Source of the DNA: Phytophthora colocasiae
Lineage: Eukaryota; Oomycota; Peronosporomycetes; Peronosporales; Peronosporaceae
Direction: 5' to 3'
Assembly: GCA_018806915.1 (NCBI GenBank)
Contig: JAGKQI010000054.1
Location: forward strand, 917,264-981,263
DNA length: 64,000 bases
Numbering within the stretch: position 1 is the stretch's first letter; every line of letters starts with the position of its first letter. Made by a program: the position numbers and the translations under genes. The notes under the pieces were generated by a model. That model searched no databases. It was not told where the DNA came from and worked only from the letters and a program-made list of their open reading frames with translations. Of the stretch, positions 54,830-64,000 are shown piece after piece.

Positions 54830-57800
54830 AGTCTTCACTCCAGAGATCGGAAAACTGGATGCGCTGCTCGACTGGGATCAGCTTGGCCCGAAAGTTCATC
54901 CGGAACATGAGCAATTCGTTTCTTCTTCCGGTGCTGCAGTAAACCCACTGCGCACGTCCAGGTTCTTGCCTGTCCAACAGATTCAGCTGCTCTTCGAGGG
55001 TGTGTATGGATGACCATTAGACGGGTTGAGATGACCGGGGTCCGTCAAGATCCAGTGACATAACTTGTTTGGGAAGTTCCACACACCAGGCTCGAACCAA
55101 ATAGAGTCCGGAAGACGAGACTTCACTCCAAGTGAAGTAGTGCCAAAGCTGCTTTCGGAGAAGACCGAATGGACATTGGTCCGTTTGTCTTGAAGCTTTC
55201 CGGATAGACAATGGAGAAGATGGCGATCCGTCAAGCGTTAACCAGTGGTAAGTGTGTACCAGAAGGCCCTCAGATCACCAGCGACAAGAAATTGGTCAGT
55301 CATATAAGCGCATCCCGAAGCTTCTTCATCCAAATCGTCACGAGTGTGAAAATATAACTCCTGAGAGGACGTCGCGAGTACACGTCATTCAAAGGGCATC
55401 CAAGAGAAGCCGTTGCAACTGTCGTTCCATACTCCACGAACGTGATTTCAGGATCTTCACATCACAACGATTCGGAGAATGATCCAGGAAGACCCGGAAT
55501 CTGCCGGGCGTGACCTCCAAGCGGATCACTCCACTTCATCCGGATTCCGTAATTGTCTCCAAGAGGTTTCCCTGAACTCGGCGCTTCAATGATCTCCTTC
55601 TCCGGTGGTGTAAGACTTTCAGAAGTCTCGACGAGCGAGAACTTCAGCCACTTTTGGAGTCCGATGACCGTCGCTTCTTCCCTGCAGTCGAAGTCGAACA
55701 AGATGAGTCCACTCCGGACAGAGTCGACGGTAACCAGAGTGTCGTGTTGGAGGTGATGGAGGTGGAAACGGTTCATCATCATCATCTGGCTCCTCGTTTT
55801 CATCCAGATTGAAATCACCATCTTTAGACTTGTCATCCGGCTGTTCATTGGAGTCATCTGGACCGAGAATCTCCTCGAGAACACATTCGTGTTCAACCAT
55901 GAGACCCCAATGTTCCGGCTCTCGTTCATCCATGAAGAGTTGCTCCAATACCGATTCTGCCAGAGTTGTAGTAGCGTCTCGGGACGTACTTGGTCCAGAA
56001 GACTTCATCCAGCTTGTTCCAGAACATCATCCGGACCAACATGGCTACGAGAGGCTCCAGTTCGAAACGCGTGTGTGCACTACGATCTTCTTCCAACCAT
56101 TCACGAAACTTCCAGGATATTTCACACCCAGAGATCCATCATCGGTGAAGATCCATTCCGAAGATCTTCCCAGGCGACTGGATGGTCAGAAAGAGAACCT
56201 GACGTGCCTCAGCTTGCGTCCAGAGAACTTGAGCATCATCAGGACGACAATCCAATTGAGAATCACTATCCCGGCCTGATGGTCGACTTTGCATGTGGAG
56301 TGGAGCTTTCCGAGATTTCGTGAACTCTTTTTGGCTTTGATGATGAACCTCCAGAGAAGGTGACCGTTTCTTGGATGATGACTTGCCCGAACTTTCAGAC
56401 GAAACATTTCCAGTAAGGTCGACGAGAGGCGGAGTGGCGATGGATCGGATTCTTTAGAGTCTCCGTCGTCGTCCGGGCGAATCATTCAGACGTATGCCGG
56501 AAATGAAGGGCGAAAAATCATCAGGGTCATCACTGTGATCACTGTGCGCCATGTTGGATCCTGGGATCTCCATCTCGGAAGTGATTCAAAAGGCCTAACA
56601 GACGTTCCCAATTCATCTGGACTTGGGTATGGTTCTCTGCCCCAAGAAAGTTCTCATCAAATCGACCGGATTGAAGGCAGACCGAGCTAGTTGAGATTCC
56701 AAACTCCGGCGACGAGATTTTTCCATTTCCGCTTGGCGACGTAAATCTTCAATCTGGGTGCGATGCCCGCGCTTGGCGCGATCGTGCTCCTGCTTAACTT
56801 CAAAGTGTCTTCACGAAAGTTTCGAATGATCTCCGTTTTCTCAACTTCCAGATTCGCGATACGTTGATCGCGAGAAGCGAGATCCAACTGGAATTCACGC
56901 CTGAGTGGGTCTAAAGACATCCTGATGACCACTGGCATCTCGAACGGATTCTTCGGAGCTCTCGAGTTCTGCTTGGACTCAGCTCAACTTCTCAGTGACT
57001 CGACGTAGAGCGGATACAGTGCCGAAGACACGTTGGGCGAGATTTTCAGGATCAAATTCGGTCAGGACGCTTGCCATCTGACGACGAAAAGAGAGATCGG
57101 CCAACAAAGTTTCCAGCTCCAGGACCTTGAAGTGAATCGGATCTTGGGGTCAGGATGTGTTCGTTCAAATCATCGCTCTCGTCAAAGAACTGGAATAACA
57201 TCGCCTTTTCCGAAGTCGAGAGGCGCTCCACTTGTGCCAGCATTTCCAGTCCGCCATAGCCATCTTGGAAGAGAAACGACTTCGCCCCAAATGATTCGCA
57301 ACTGCAGGAATCCCGACCAGACGAGAGTGTCCTTCGCAGAGCAGAAGTCCGCTATGTGGTGAGACTGATAGGCGTTTGCTTAGGACCACCCGGGCCGAGT
57401 CGGCTTGATACGTTCAATCGGGAAGCTTCAACCGATGTTATGGGAGCTGTGCGCACTTTGCCGAGACCCAAGATGTCGCTTGCTGCGCTTTCATCGCGAT
57501 GTTCATCATTACTTCCACTTCCTGCGCTTTTCCACTTCCTGGTTGTATATTATCCCCCCGAAGACTGCTTAGGGATGTCAGATTGACTGCCAGCGACGCT
57601 TGGGCCATGCGTGGAGGTGATACTTGACCCTGGGACGGCAGAGCAGCAGGTACGACCGTAGGAAGATATGTGTGACGACGTGAGCGCTTCCATTGGAGCG
57701 CTCAGCGGCTGCGATATCGCAAAGTGAGCGTGTGAGAAGCATTGGGATCTTTCGACGTGAAGTGATTGGCTGAGTTGGGACCGGGCGAAGAAAAGACGCC

Positions 57801-57927
57801 ACCTCCGCTAGTTGGAGAACCGAATTGGAGTTTGCGTGCATTTGACCGATTTACTGGCGGACGACTTCTCCTGGATAACCACGACTGGACTTTGATCATT
57901 GGTGCCTTCGTCTTGCTTCGATCTCAT
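54830..57927 (-). pseudogene. Antisense coiled-coil ORF of A2 (decayed)
   Basis: Minus strand, opposite to gag-pol. A possible start is ATG 57925-57927 (MRSKQDEGTND), 59 bp from the 3' LTR. The N-terminus is Ser/Pro/Asn-rich. Coiled-coil pieces lie at 56687-57250 (REFQLDLASRDQRIANLEVE, then MLAQVERLSTSEKAM). An acidic part lies at 55750-56550 (DENEEPDDDDEPFPPPSPP), and a C-terminal part reaches 54835. This repeats the order of the B1 antisense ORF. Frameshifts are frequent, so it is a pseudogene here. Confidence 0.6.
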
Positions 57928-57970
57928 CGCGACCTATCACCTCGGAAACAAATTGCTCAACGAGAGCTCA

Positions 57971-57986
57971 TGATGAGAGGGACAGT
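57971..57986 (+). other. Polypurine tract of A2
   Basis: TGATGAGAGGGACAGT ends at the 3' LTR start. Confidence 0.65.
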
Positions 57987-59549
57987 TGTGAAGCTGTGAC
58001 TCTACCAAATTTTCTATGGACTGCCGGTTCCCAGAGCCAGAGCGGCATTGACGATATTACTGGTCCAAATGATTTCAGGGTTGAGGCACAATTGTGGGTG
58101 CCAAAGGACAAAGGCAAGCCTGGGAGGGGTTGCCGACTCCAAAAGATGGAAACGACTTGAAAAGATCCTGACATACTCCGGAAGATGCACTCCAGATGAT
58201 TCGAACACCCAGAGCCAAGTGTCTGTTCAGTAACGCCGCCGACCAAGGGTTCTATTTTTGGAGTATATGCGAGACCTTGGAATTATCAAGTCGAAGGTTC
58301 GAAGTGGAGGTTAACGTTTGACTATCGGAGACTGTCTGGTTTGTACCCAGTATCCTGGTTGAGTCTCAGGTATACTCAGGGCCATATATTTCCGACAAAC
58401 CAAGACGACCACCGACGATGATGTCTCCGGAGCCAGCTGGAATTCTTTTCCGTGTTCTTTGACTCTATGGTATTCTACTGAAACACAAGCCTCTTCCTGA
58501 TGAGACGCCCCTACTGCATAGTGGGGAAACCAAATTATATTTTTGCATGTTTAGCTAGTGCTGACTGTATACATTAAAGAGAGTTCAATTTGCCACCAAG
58601 AGGCGCAAGTGCAAAGTCTTGGAAGGTGTTCCCAAGACACACTGTGAGGAGCCGTGGACCAGCCTCGAGAAGAGAGGGCTTCACGTGTAGCCGAACAAGC
58701 GTCGAGCCGCGTCGACAAGCGTCACCGCCCGCGTGAATCTCCGCCAGGGTAAGACCAAGTTGGAAAGGTGATCCGGGCGGCGTGTCCCGAGCGTGACCCT
58801 TCCATTTCATATTCCAGTTGATACTTTCCGGGTATTATTTCATATTATAACTTTGCGTTTTGGGAGGTTAGTGGTAGTCACCCCTAAAATTGATTGATTT
58901 GACTGCTTGTGTGTTTGGACTGTATTGGTTGTGTGTGTTCTTAAATACTACATAGTATTTGGGACGCATATATTAGACTCTATTCTTCCGGAGATTCCTA
59001 GTGAATCTATCGGAAGTGAATTGCGCTGTTGAAGAGCCCCGGAACTGTGCCAGTGTTCCGGACTTTGCTCCTAATCCATTACTGGCATTTGGAGTGCCCA
59101 CCGCTCGAGGGCCGAAAAGAATAAGAAGCGGTTGTATATTTTGGTTTAACTCTCTTGTATGTTGGTTAACTGTTGGAGGGGAAATACTTTGCCCATAAGT
59201 GGTGCTTACCCACTTTCGAACTAATTAACCACCGGTTGGGGAAGTGTTTATTTGGTTAGCACTCTCCCTCCGGATCTAGTTCTACAATCTTTTGGAGGTC
59301 TTACTTTCCGGTGCAGACTCCTCGCGTTCGAAGACAAACGACACCTACGAGGGTAGTCACAAGGTCCCACACATAAGCCACTTTCCGGACACCCATTTGG
59401 ACACCGGAAGGTGGTGCTGACTCAATCCAACTGGACACCTGACTACTAACTCTCTTTTGGAGTTTTTTAGTGTCTGGGTTGTTCCTTTTGGACAGCACAG
59501 CTATACGCAACCCCCTGGGCAGTCAAAAGTGTTCACCCACTTCGCCACA
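57987..59549 (+). repeat. 3' LTR of A2
   Basis: 1563 bp. Pairs with 44759-46287; the differences seen are mostly 1-4 bp indels plus scattered substitutions. It is followed by GAAC and the rest of the B2 LTR. Confidence 0.92.
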
Positions 59550-59835
59550 GAACTCGCCTGTGACCCGGATTAGCCCTCTCTGAGATGAAGTGAAGTATTC
59601 CCACGCTATCTCCCACCCCTGCGTCACGCAAGACATTCTTCTCGACCTCAAGACACCTTCAGAAGTCACCTGGAAGAGCATGTAACCTGCCTACCGACGG
59701 GTACACAAGGTGGATACTACACACAGCTAGATCGCGGATCATCGTGGGGGACCCCTCCTGTTAGGTCGGTGTCTGAGCGCAGAGTGGTGATCGAGACCTG
59801 CCTTAACGAGATTTTGGCAGATCCGCTCCACCACA
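59550..59835 (+). repeat. 5' LTR of B2, right portion
   Basis: Continues the B LTR from AACTCGCCTGTGACCCGG (compare 16200-16476) and ends CCACCACA before the PBS. Confidence 0.9.
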
Positions 59836-59836
59836 A

Positions 59837-59861
59837 TGGTGCGCAGTGCCCGGATCTCTGG
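59837..59861 (+). other. Primer binding site of B2
   Basis: TGGTGCGCAGTGCCCGGAT, one base after the LTR. It is the same tRNA complement as in family A with one extra A. Confidence 0.8.
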
Positions 59862-60662
59862 TGAACTTCTGGTGACTTCGGATATCACCGTGAGTCCCAA
59901 AGAGAAGATGCTTCAAGGTAAAAGAAGAACAAGGGGAAGAAGTGCTCACGAATGTTGGATTGACGGAGGCACCGCTGAAAACAAGAAAGATCCACAGATC
60001 CCAGCAGCAGTTCTGGGAGGATCTCTACTGACAGACACGAGGCAGATCGGGATCACGATCCAGATCTCGAAGAAAAACCTCGAATTCCTCCCAAGGCCCC
60101 TTTCGGGGCCACCGCGGATCTCGATGAGAATCGAGATCCGCAAACGAGGAAGAACGATAAGAAATCGGTGGAACCGAAAACTTAATCCGCTCTACCAAAT
60201 CCTCGGCGGCCTCAAGATCGACGAAGAAGAAGAAGATCAAGAACACCCGAGCGAAAACTGAAAGACCCAGACTCAGGATCCGAAGATGTCGTTAGAAGTC
60301 AAGGTCAAAGATCACCAACGATGCAAACTCGAGACATGAGCTTATTACCGGAAAGTGCTAGGTGAGATCCTTCGCTCCAGGACCCCGTCCTAACGGTCAG
60401 TACAGACTCGCCAGATCGGAGAGCTTATCCGGTCCAGTGTCGAGACCCTTGGACCGCACTACCGACCGCTTGAAGGCGGTGAAGGTCTTGCTAGACTCTA
60501 CTCCAAGAAGCGGGTTTGGTGGCGGGAGAGTTCGATCCGAACTCTTTATTCGACATGGAACTTCGAACCATCTCAGATCCGCAACTCAAGACTTATTTGA
60601 TGCTCTCAAGGTCCTAGATTGGCGAACGATCACGAACGCCGGAGTTAGGCTACCAGACCGGA
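59862..60662 (+). pseudogene. Decayed N-terminal gag of B2
   Basis: No long single frame. Arg/Asp/Glu/Ser-rich pieces appear in different frames, as in the family A acidic gag. The apparent ORF starting at 59836 overlaps the PBS and is not accepted as the gene start. Confidence 0.5.
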
Positions 60663-62213
60663 TTGTCGCACTATGCGTCAGCCACCTCGGAACCGGACTC
60701 CGATAGCCCCAGAGGTCCACCACGCATGTCGCTGGGCCCCTCCGGAGCTAAGTTCCTGAAGTCACGAGTCAAGAAACAGGACCAACAACCCACGGAGGTG
60801 AAACTGGAGCCAAAGGTGCTAGACCAAGTGAGGAGCCGACAGGCAATAACTGATCATGTTACTCCAACAGCCAAACCTCCCGGATCCGACGAGAAGCTGG
60901 ATCAATACTTCCAGATGGCGATGGATCGGTTCCTGAAGGAACAAAGTCAGTTGATCCCGAGAAACCCGGTCCGGGGAACATCCGATGTGGACATGGAGTC
61001 GGTCGCAACCCAGGATCCAGATTCCTGGGAATACGACCCCGATGACTTGGGGATACCAAACACCGGCCGACCTACACCGAGTCGATCTGCTGTGGCCTCG
61101 GCCGCCATCGGGCCAGGAGGGTCCTCGGTGATCCAAAGGGTTCGCATCTCGGCGATCTCAGATTTGAAAGAATTTGCTGGCAAGGATCTGGACGAAGATC
61201 GCGCACGGGCCTGGATCGGCAAAGTCAAGTCAGCGTTTCAACGTGATCAAGCCACGGAAGAAGAAAAATCCCTCACGTTCGCTGACCTGATGATCGGCCC
61301 AGCTAAGAATTGGTATCGCCGGCTGAGTCGGACCACGAAGACCTGTTGGGCAGATCTGCTCGACAGTTTTCAAACACAATACTGCGGACTAGGAATGTCC
61401 GTTGCATGGCAATACTACCATGCCCGCAAACGATCCGAAGAGACCCCTCTGGATTACCTCTATCGGCTCAACGTAGCCGCTCTGAGGGCTAAACTCAAAA
61501 TCAAGGATGGGTGCCCCAAGGCTCGTCGGGAACACGTCGATCATTATATCGAAACATTGGGTGATCCCGAGCTAGCCGATCGGCTAACCTTGCTTCGGCT
61601 CACGGACGTCGAGGATCTGTAGGAGGTGCTTCGCGCGCGAGAAAGAGCGAAAAGTAGACAGCGTAAGTCCGCATTCGGCTCGAAATACCGACAGAAGATA
61701 CCCGCTAGCGCTCCAACAGCGCCCGCTTGGGCTGTGGTGCGCGCGATTCAAGCCCACGATCCAAGTTCGGAGTCCGAGGAAGTCTCCGGATCGGATGGAT
61801 CCGACTCCGAAGGCGACCTCCGGAGAATCTATCTCGCTGCGGCAGATGACAAGTCGACTGGTACTGGGGGCGCCCCCCACCAGGCGGACCAACCACGATC
61901 TCACGCGAATACGCAAGATCGGAGCCGGATCTCGGATCGTCGAGGCTCGCCGGATCATGATCGGAGCCGCTGTTCGCACTGCGGGTCCCGGAAGCATACG
62001 GATCTGGACTGTTGGAGACGTCTAACCTGTGATAAGTGCGGGAAAAGAGGTCACCCAACGGACCGCTGTCTGTATACTTGCCGCGGTTGTGGGGAAATCC
62101 ACGAGGCTGGAGAATGCCCCATGGAGGAATTCTACAACCAGATCCGCAAGTGGTACGATCCGACTCGACACGCTGGGTTGTTCCCCGAGAAGGTGGAGAA
62201 GATGTTAAACTAG
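60663..62213 (+). pseudogene. gag (capsid plus zinc knuckles) of B2, one in-frame stop
   Basis: A continuous frame with one TAG at 61620-61622. The capsid body is at 61150-61620 (FAGKDLDEDRARAWIGKVKS, LMIGPAKNWYRRLS, TPLDYLYRLNVAALRAKLKI). Two CCHC knuckles (CSHCGSRKHTDLDC and CDKCGKRGHPTDRC) and a third Cys cluster follow at about 61974-62125. The TAG follows LTDVEDL, where A1 reads on, so it is either a mutation or a leaky stop. The stop is at 62211-62213. Confidence 0.82.
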
Positions 62214-62399
62214 GACGCTCGCCGGTTTAGAAACCGGTACGAGCCGAGCGTTCTGAGTACTGCATCTATGCATATGTGAACGAGAAATCGAGAGATCAAA
62301 ATAGGGAGAGTTCGGATCTGCGCGGTAATACATGTAAGTTGCATTCGTATACTGCTAAGATCGCGAGTCTTCCCCGGATCGATGAGTTCTCGCGATCTG

Positions 62400-63321
62400 G
62401 TGCGGAAGTGGCTTTGGATCTCAAGGAAGGAGAATACAGGGGTACTGGAAATACCACGCACCAGGAAAATGGTTCCGCCAAGCCAAGATCTCAGGCAAGA
62501 TTAATCATGAAAGAGCGATCTTGCTCCTGGACACTGGCGCCGAGGTATCCATCTTGGATACCACCTTTGCTCGTAAGGTTGGGTGCCACTTTGACACTAG
62601 TCAGAGACAGGAGTGTGTTGGGATCGGTGATAATGTGTACACCACCGAGGGAAGAACGAGGATCAAGATCACGCTTGCGGGATACTTGGTTTACTTTTTC
62701 GATATTTGGATCGGGGATCTATCCGGGCAAGATGCGATCCTGGGTATGGATTTCATGATCCCGGCTGGGGTCCGGATGGATCTTGCGAAGGGATCGATGT
62801 GCTTACCTAATGAAGTGGGAATCCCACTTAGTGGTCGCAAGAGATTATACGGGGAGAAGGTAAGATCGGTAAAATTGGAGGAAGATCTACATATCCCAGT
62901 TGGGGGATCTGAAGAGACCGCATCGAGAGTGAAATTATCGGCGACGGAGAAATTGTGGGTGACTAGAGGCGACCGATGGGTACCTACCGTGGTAAATGGA
63001 CCCGGCCGAGCTCGGTACTTAGTGATCACGAATTTGAGCGAGAAGATTTTACGACTGGATCACAGATTACATGTCGGAATGGTACTTGATCAAGAAAAAG
63101 TTCCTCGATACCCCGGGTTTGTGTCGGTCGGATCCCGGCGTTACATGGAGTGGCAGAATCTAGCTCTAGAAGTGACTGAGGACGCAAGACCAGAACCTCA
63201 GGAAACCGTAGAGATCCCTTACCGTCGGTCGAACGGCCAACCTACGTTACGCCGCGATCTATACTCCGTCGAGGTGGGACGGCCAAGACCGATTTTGATC
63301 CTGCACCGATATCGACATTGA
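62400..63321 (+). CDS. Aspartic protease of B2
   Basis: The frame enters with YWKYHAPGKWFRQAKISGKI, then the active site LLLDTGAEVSILDTTF (Asp-Thr-Gly) at about 62520-62570. DAILGMDFMIPAGVRM and a long tail similar to A1 follow (TRGDRWVPTVVN, RRYMEWQNL). It ends in TGA 63319-63321. The next frame opens at 63299, one base further on in phase. Confidence 0.87.
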
Positions 63322-64000
63322 ATCTCGATCACCAACCCGATCGACCGACGCAGCCGTAGTCAAGGTCACTTTCCTTGAACCCAAACAGGATCCCATGAAT
63401 ACCCCACCGATCACGATCATTTCCGACAGGACCCCGAGTGGCGAAGCTGGGGGCGGTGAGACTGAGACGAATGAGAGCTTGCCAGATCAGGCCCCAGATC
63501 GGACAGATCGGACATGCGAAGAAGAGATCGAGGTAAAAACAGAAAAACCAGATTTTCAAATCGAGATCAAACATGAATCCGACGCCGATGCCGTCCCCAT
63601 GGTTAAAGACACCCCGATCTCGACATCCAAGGACGATAGACTCCGTGATCCATCGACGAACGAACCCGATCCGACATCTCCGGAAGGGATCGAGAACGCC
63701 GATCAGACCCACTTACACAAAAGCGGCGATTTTTCGGCCGAAGATCTAGCTGATAATCTCGCATTAGTACCAGAAATCCAGATCTCCACCACTGAAGAAG
63801 TCAGGATTGAAGATCTACAAGTAGGAAATCCGGGATCGGCCACCCCGGAGGAGATCGAGAAACTTCGACAGATTATTTGGAGGAAGCGACATCTCCTGAT
63901 CAGGAAAGGAAACGCACTTCCTCCGGCGGCCAAGGGTGTTATATGCGATATCGACGTGGGGGATGCAAAACCGATTGCACAACGAGTCCGGAAGGTGGCG
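63299..64000 (+). CDS. Linker and RT start of B2 (runs off the window)
   Basis: Open from 63299 to the window end. An acidic/Ser/Thr-rich linker, then EEIEKLRQIIWRKRHLLIRK and GVICDIDVG with KPIAQRVRK, matching A1 at the RT entry. No ATG at the frame start, so it would be expressed by frameshift from the protease, or the copy has an indel at 63299-63321. Confidence 0.8.

Larger units (their letters stand above)
44759..59549 (+). mobile_element. Gypsy LTR retrotransposon A2 (family A), RT/RNase H deleted
   Basis: 14791 bp with two LTRs, a PBS, a PPT and target duplication GAAC (44755-44758, 59550-59553). Gag, protease, integrase, chromodomain and an antisense ORF are recognisable but full of frameshifts. 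The RT and both RNase H domains present in A1 are missing at about 52690-52720. The 3' LTR ends at 59549, where the B2 LTR resumes. Confidence 0.92.
43701..64000 (+). mobile_element. Gypsy LTR retrotransposon B2 (family B), 5' part with nested A2
   Basis: The 5' LTR (43701-44758 plus 59550-59835) is split by element A2. A PBS, decayed gag N-terminus, gag, zinc knuckles, protease and RT start follow up to the window end. It inserted into Copia D. The LTR matches the B1 3' LTR. Confidence 0.9.

Noticed and set aside
59836..60261. 141-codon ORF starting at the B2 PBS
   Set aside because: Its ATG is created by the PBS and its content does not match family gag frames.

Overview
The window looks like a repeat-dense region of an oomycete nuclear genome, most probably Phytophthora or a close relative. 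The evidence is nested Ty3/Gypsy and Ty1/Copia LTR retrotransposons with chromodomain integrases, a LINE fragment, a pogo-like DNA transposon, and one host gene: a secreted Kazal-type protease inhibitor with an oomycete-style initiator. I see no bacterial, CRISPR, rRNA or tRNA gene. Species assignment is inference.

Layout. (1) 1-11369, minus: Gypsy element A1 (integrase, dual RNase H, RT, protease, gag, PBS, 5' LTR 9850-11369), inserted into the integrase of element B1. (2) 11370-16476, plus: 3' part of Gypsy B1, namely integrase C-terminus with chromodomain, a 2.8-kb antisense ORF, and the 3' LTR 15166-16476. (3) 16899-21912, plus: decayed Gypsy G. (4) 21901-22520, minus: gag start and tandem repeats of another element, H. 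(5) 24072-24386: host Kazal gene. (6) 24387-39628, minus: Gypsy E, with target duplication GACGG on both sides, inserted in the last codons of the Kazal gene. E carries pogo-like transposon F (26076-27859, TA duplication) in its integrase and complete Gypsy C (31620-39412, duplication CCTAA) in its 5' LTR. (7) 39629-39989: the Kazal 3' end and flank. (8) 39990-41253, minus: LINE 3' fragment. (9) 41254-43700, minus: Copia D, cut by B2. (10) 43701-64000, plus: Gypsy B2, whose 5' LTR is split by a 14.8-kb element A2 (44759-59549, duplication GAAC); B2 gag, protease and RT start run to the window end.

The most interesting pattern is that Gypsy families A, B and C each carry an extra reading frame antisense to gag-pol, between the chromodomain and the 3' LTR, starting about 60-100 bp inside that LTR. 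In A and B it encodes a Ser/Pro-rich N-terminus, a long coiled coil, an acidic linker and an unrecognised C-terminal region. In B1 it is 940 codons with only two nonsense codons and no frameshift. Family A also has two RNase H domains, and the first appears to have lost catalytic Asp residues. The second highlight is the Kazal gene, whose inhibitor domain is complete but whose reading frame now ends in the E LTR.

Most element ORFs carry frameshifts or stops, so products are named by family resemblance. LTR ends were set by TG...CA termini, target duplications, PBS and PPT positions read by eye.
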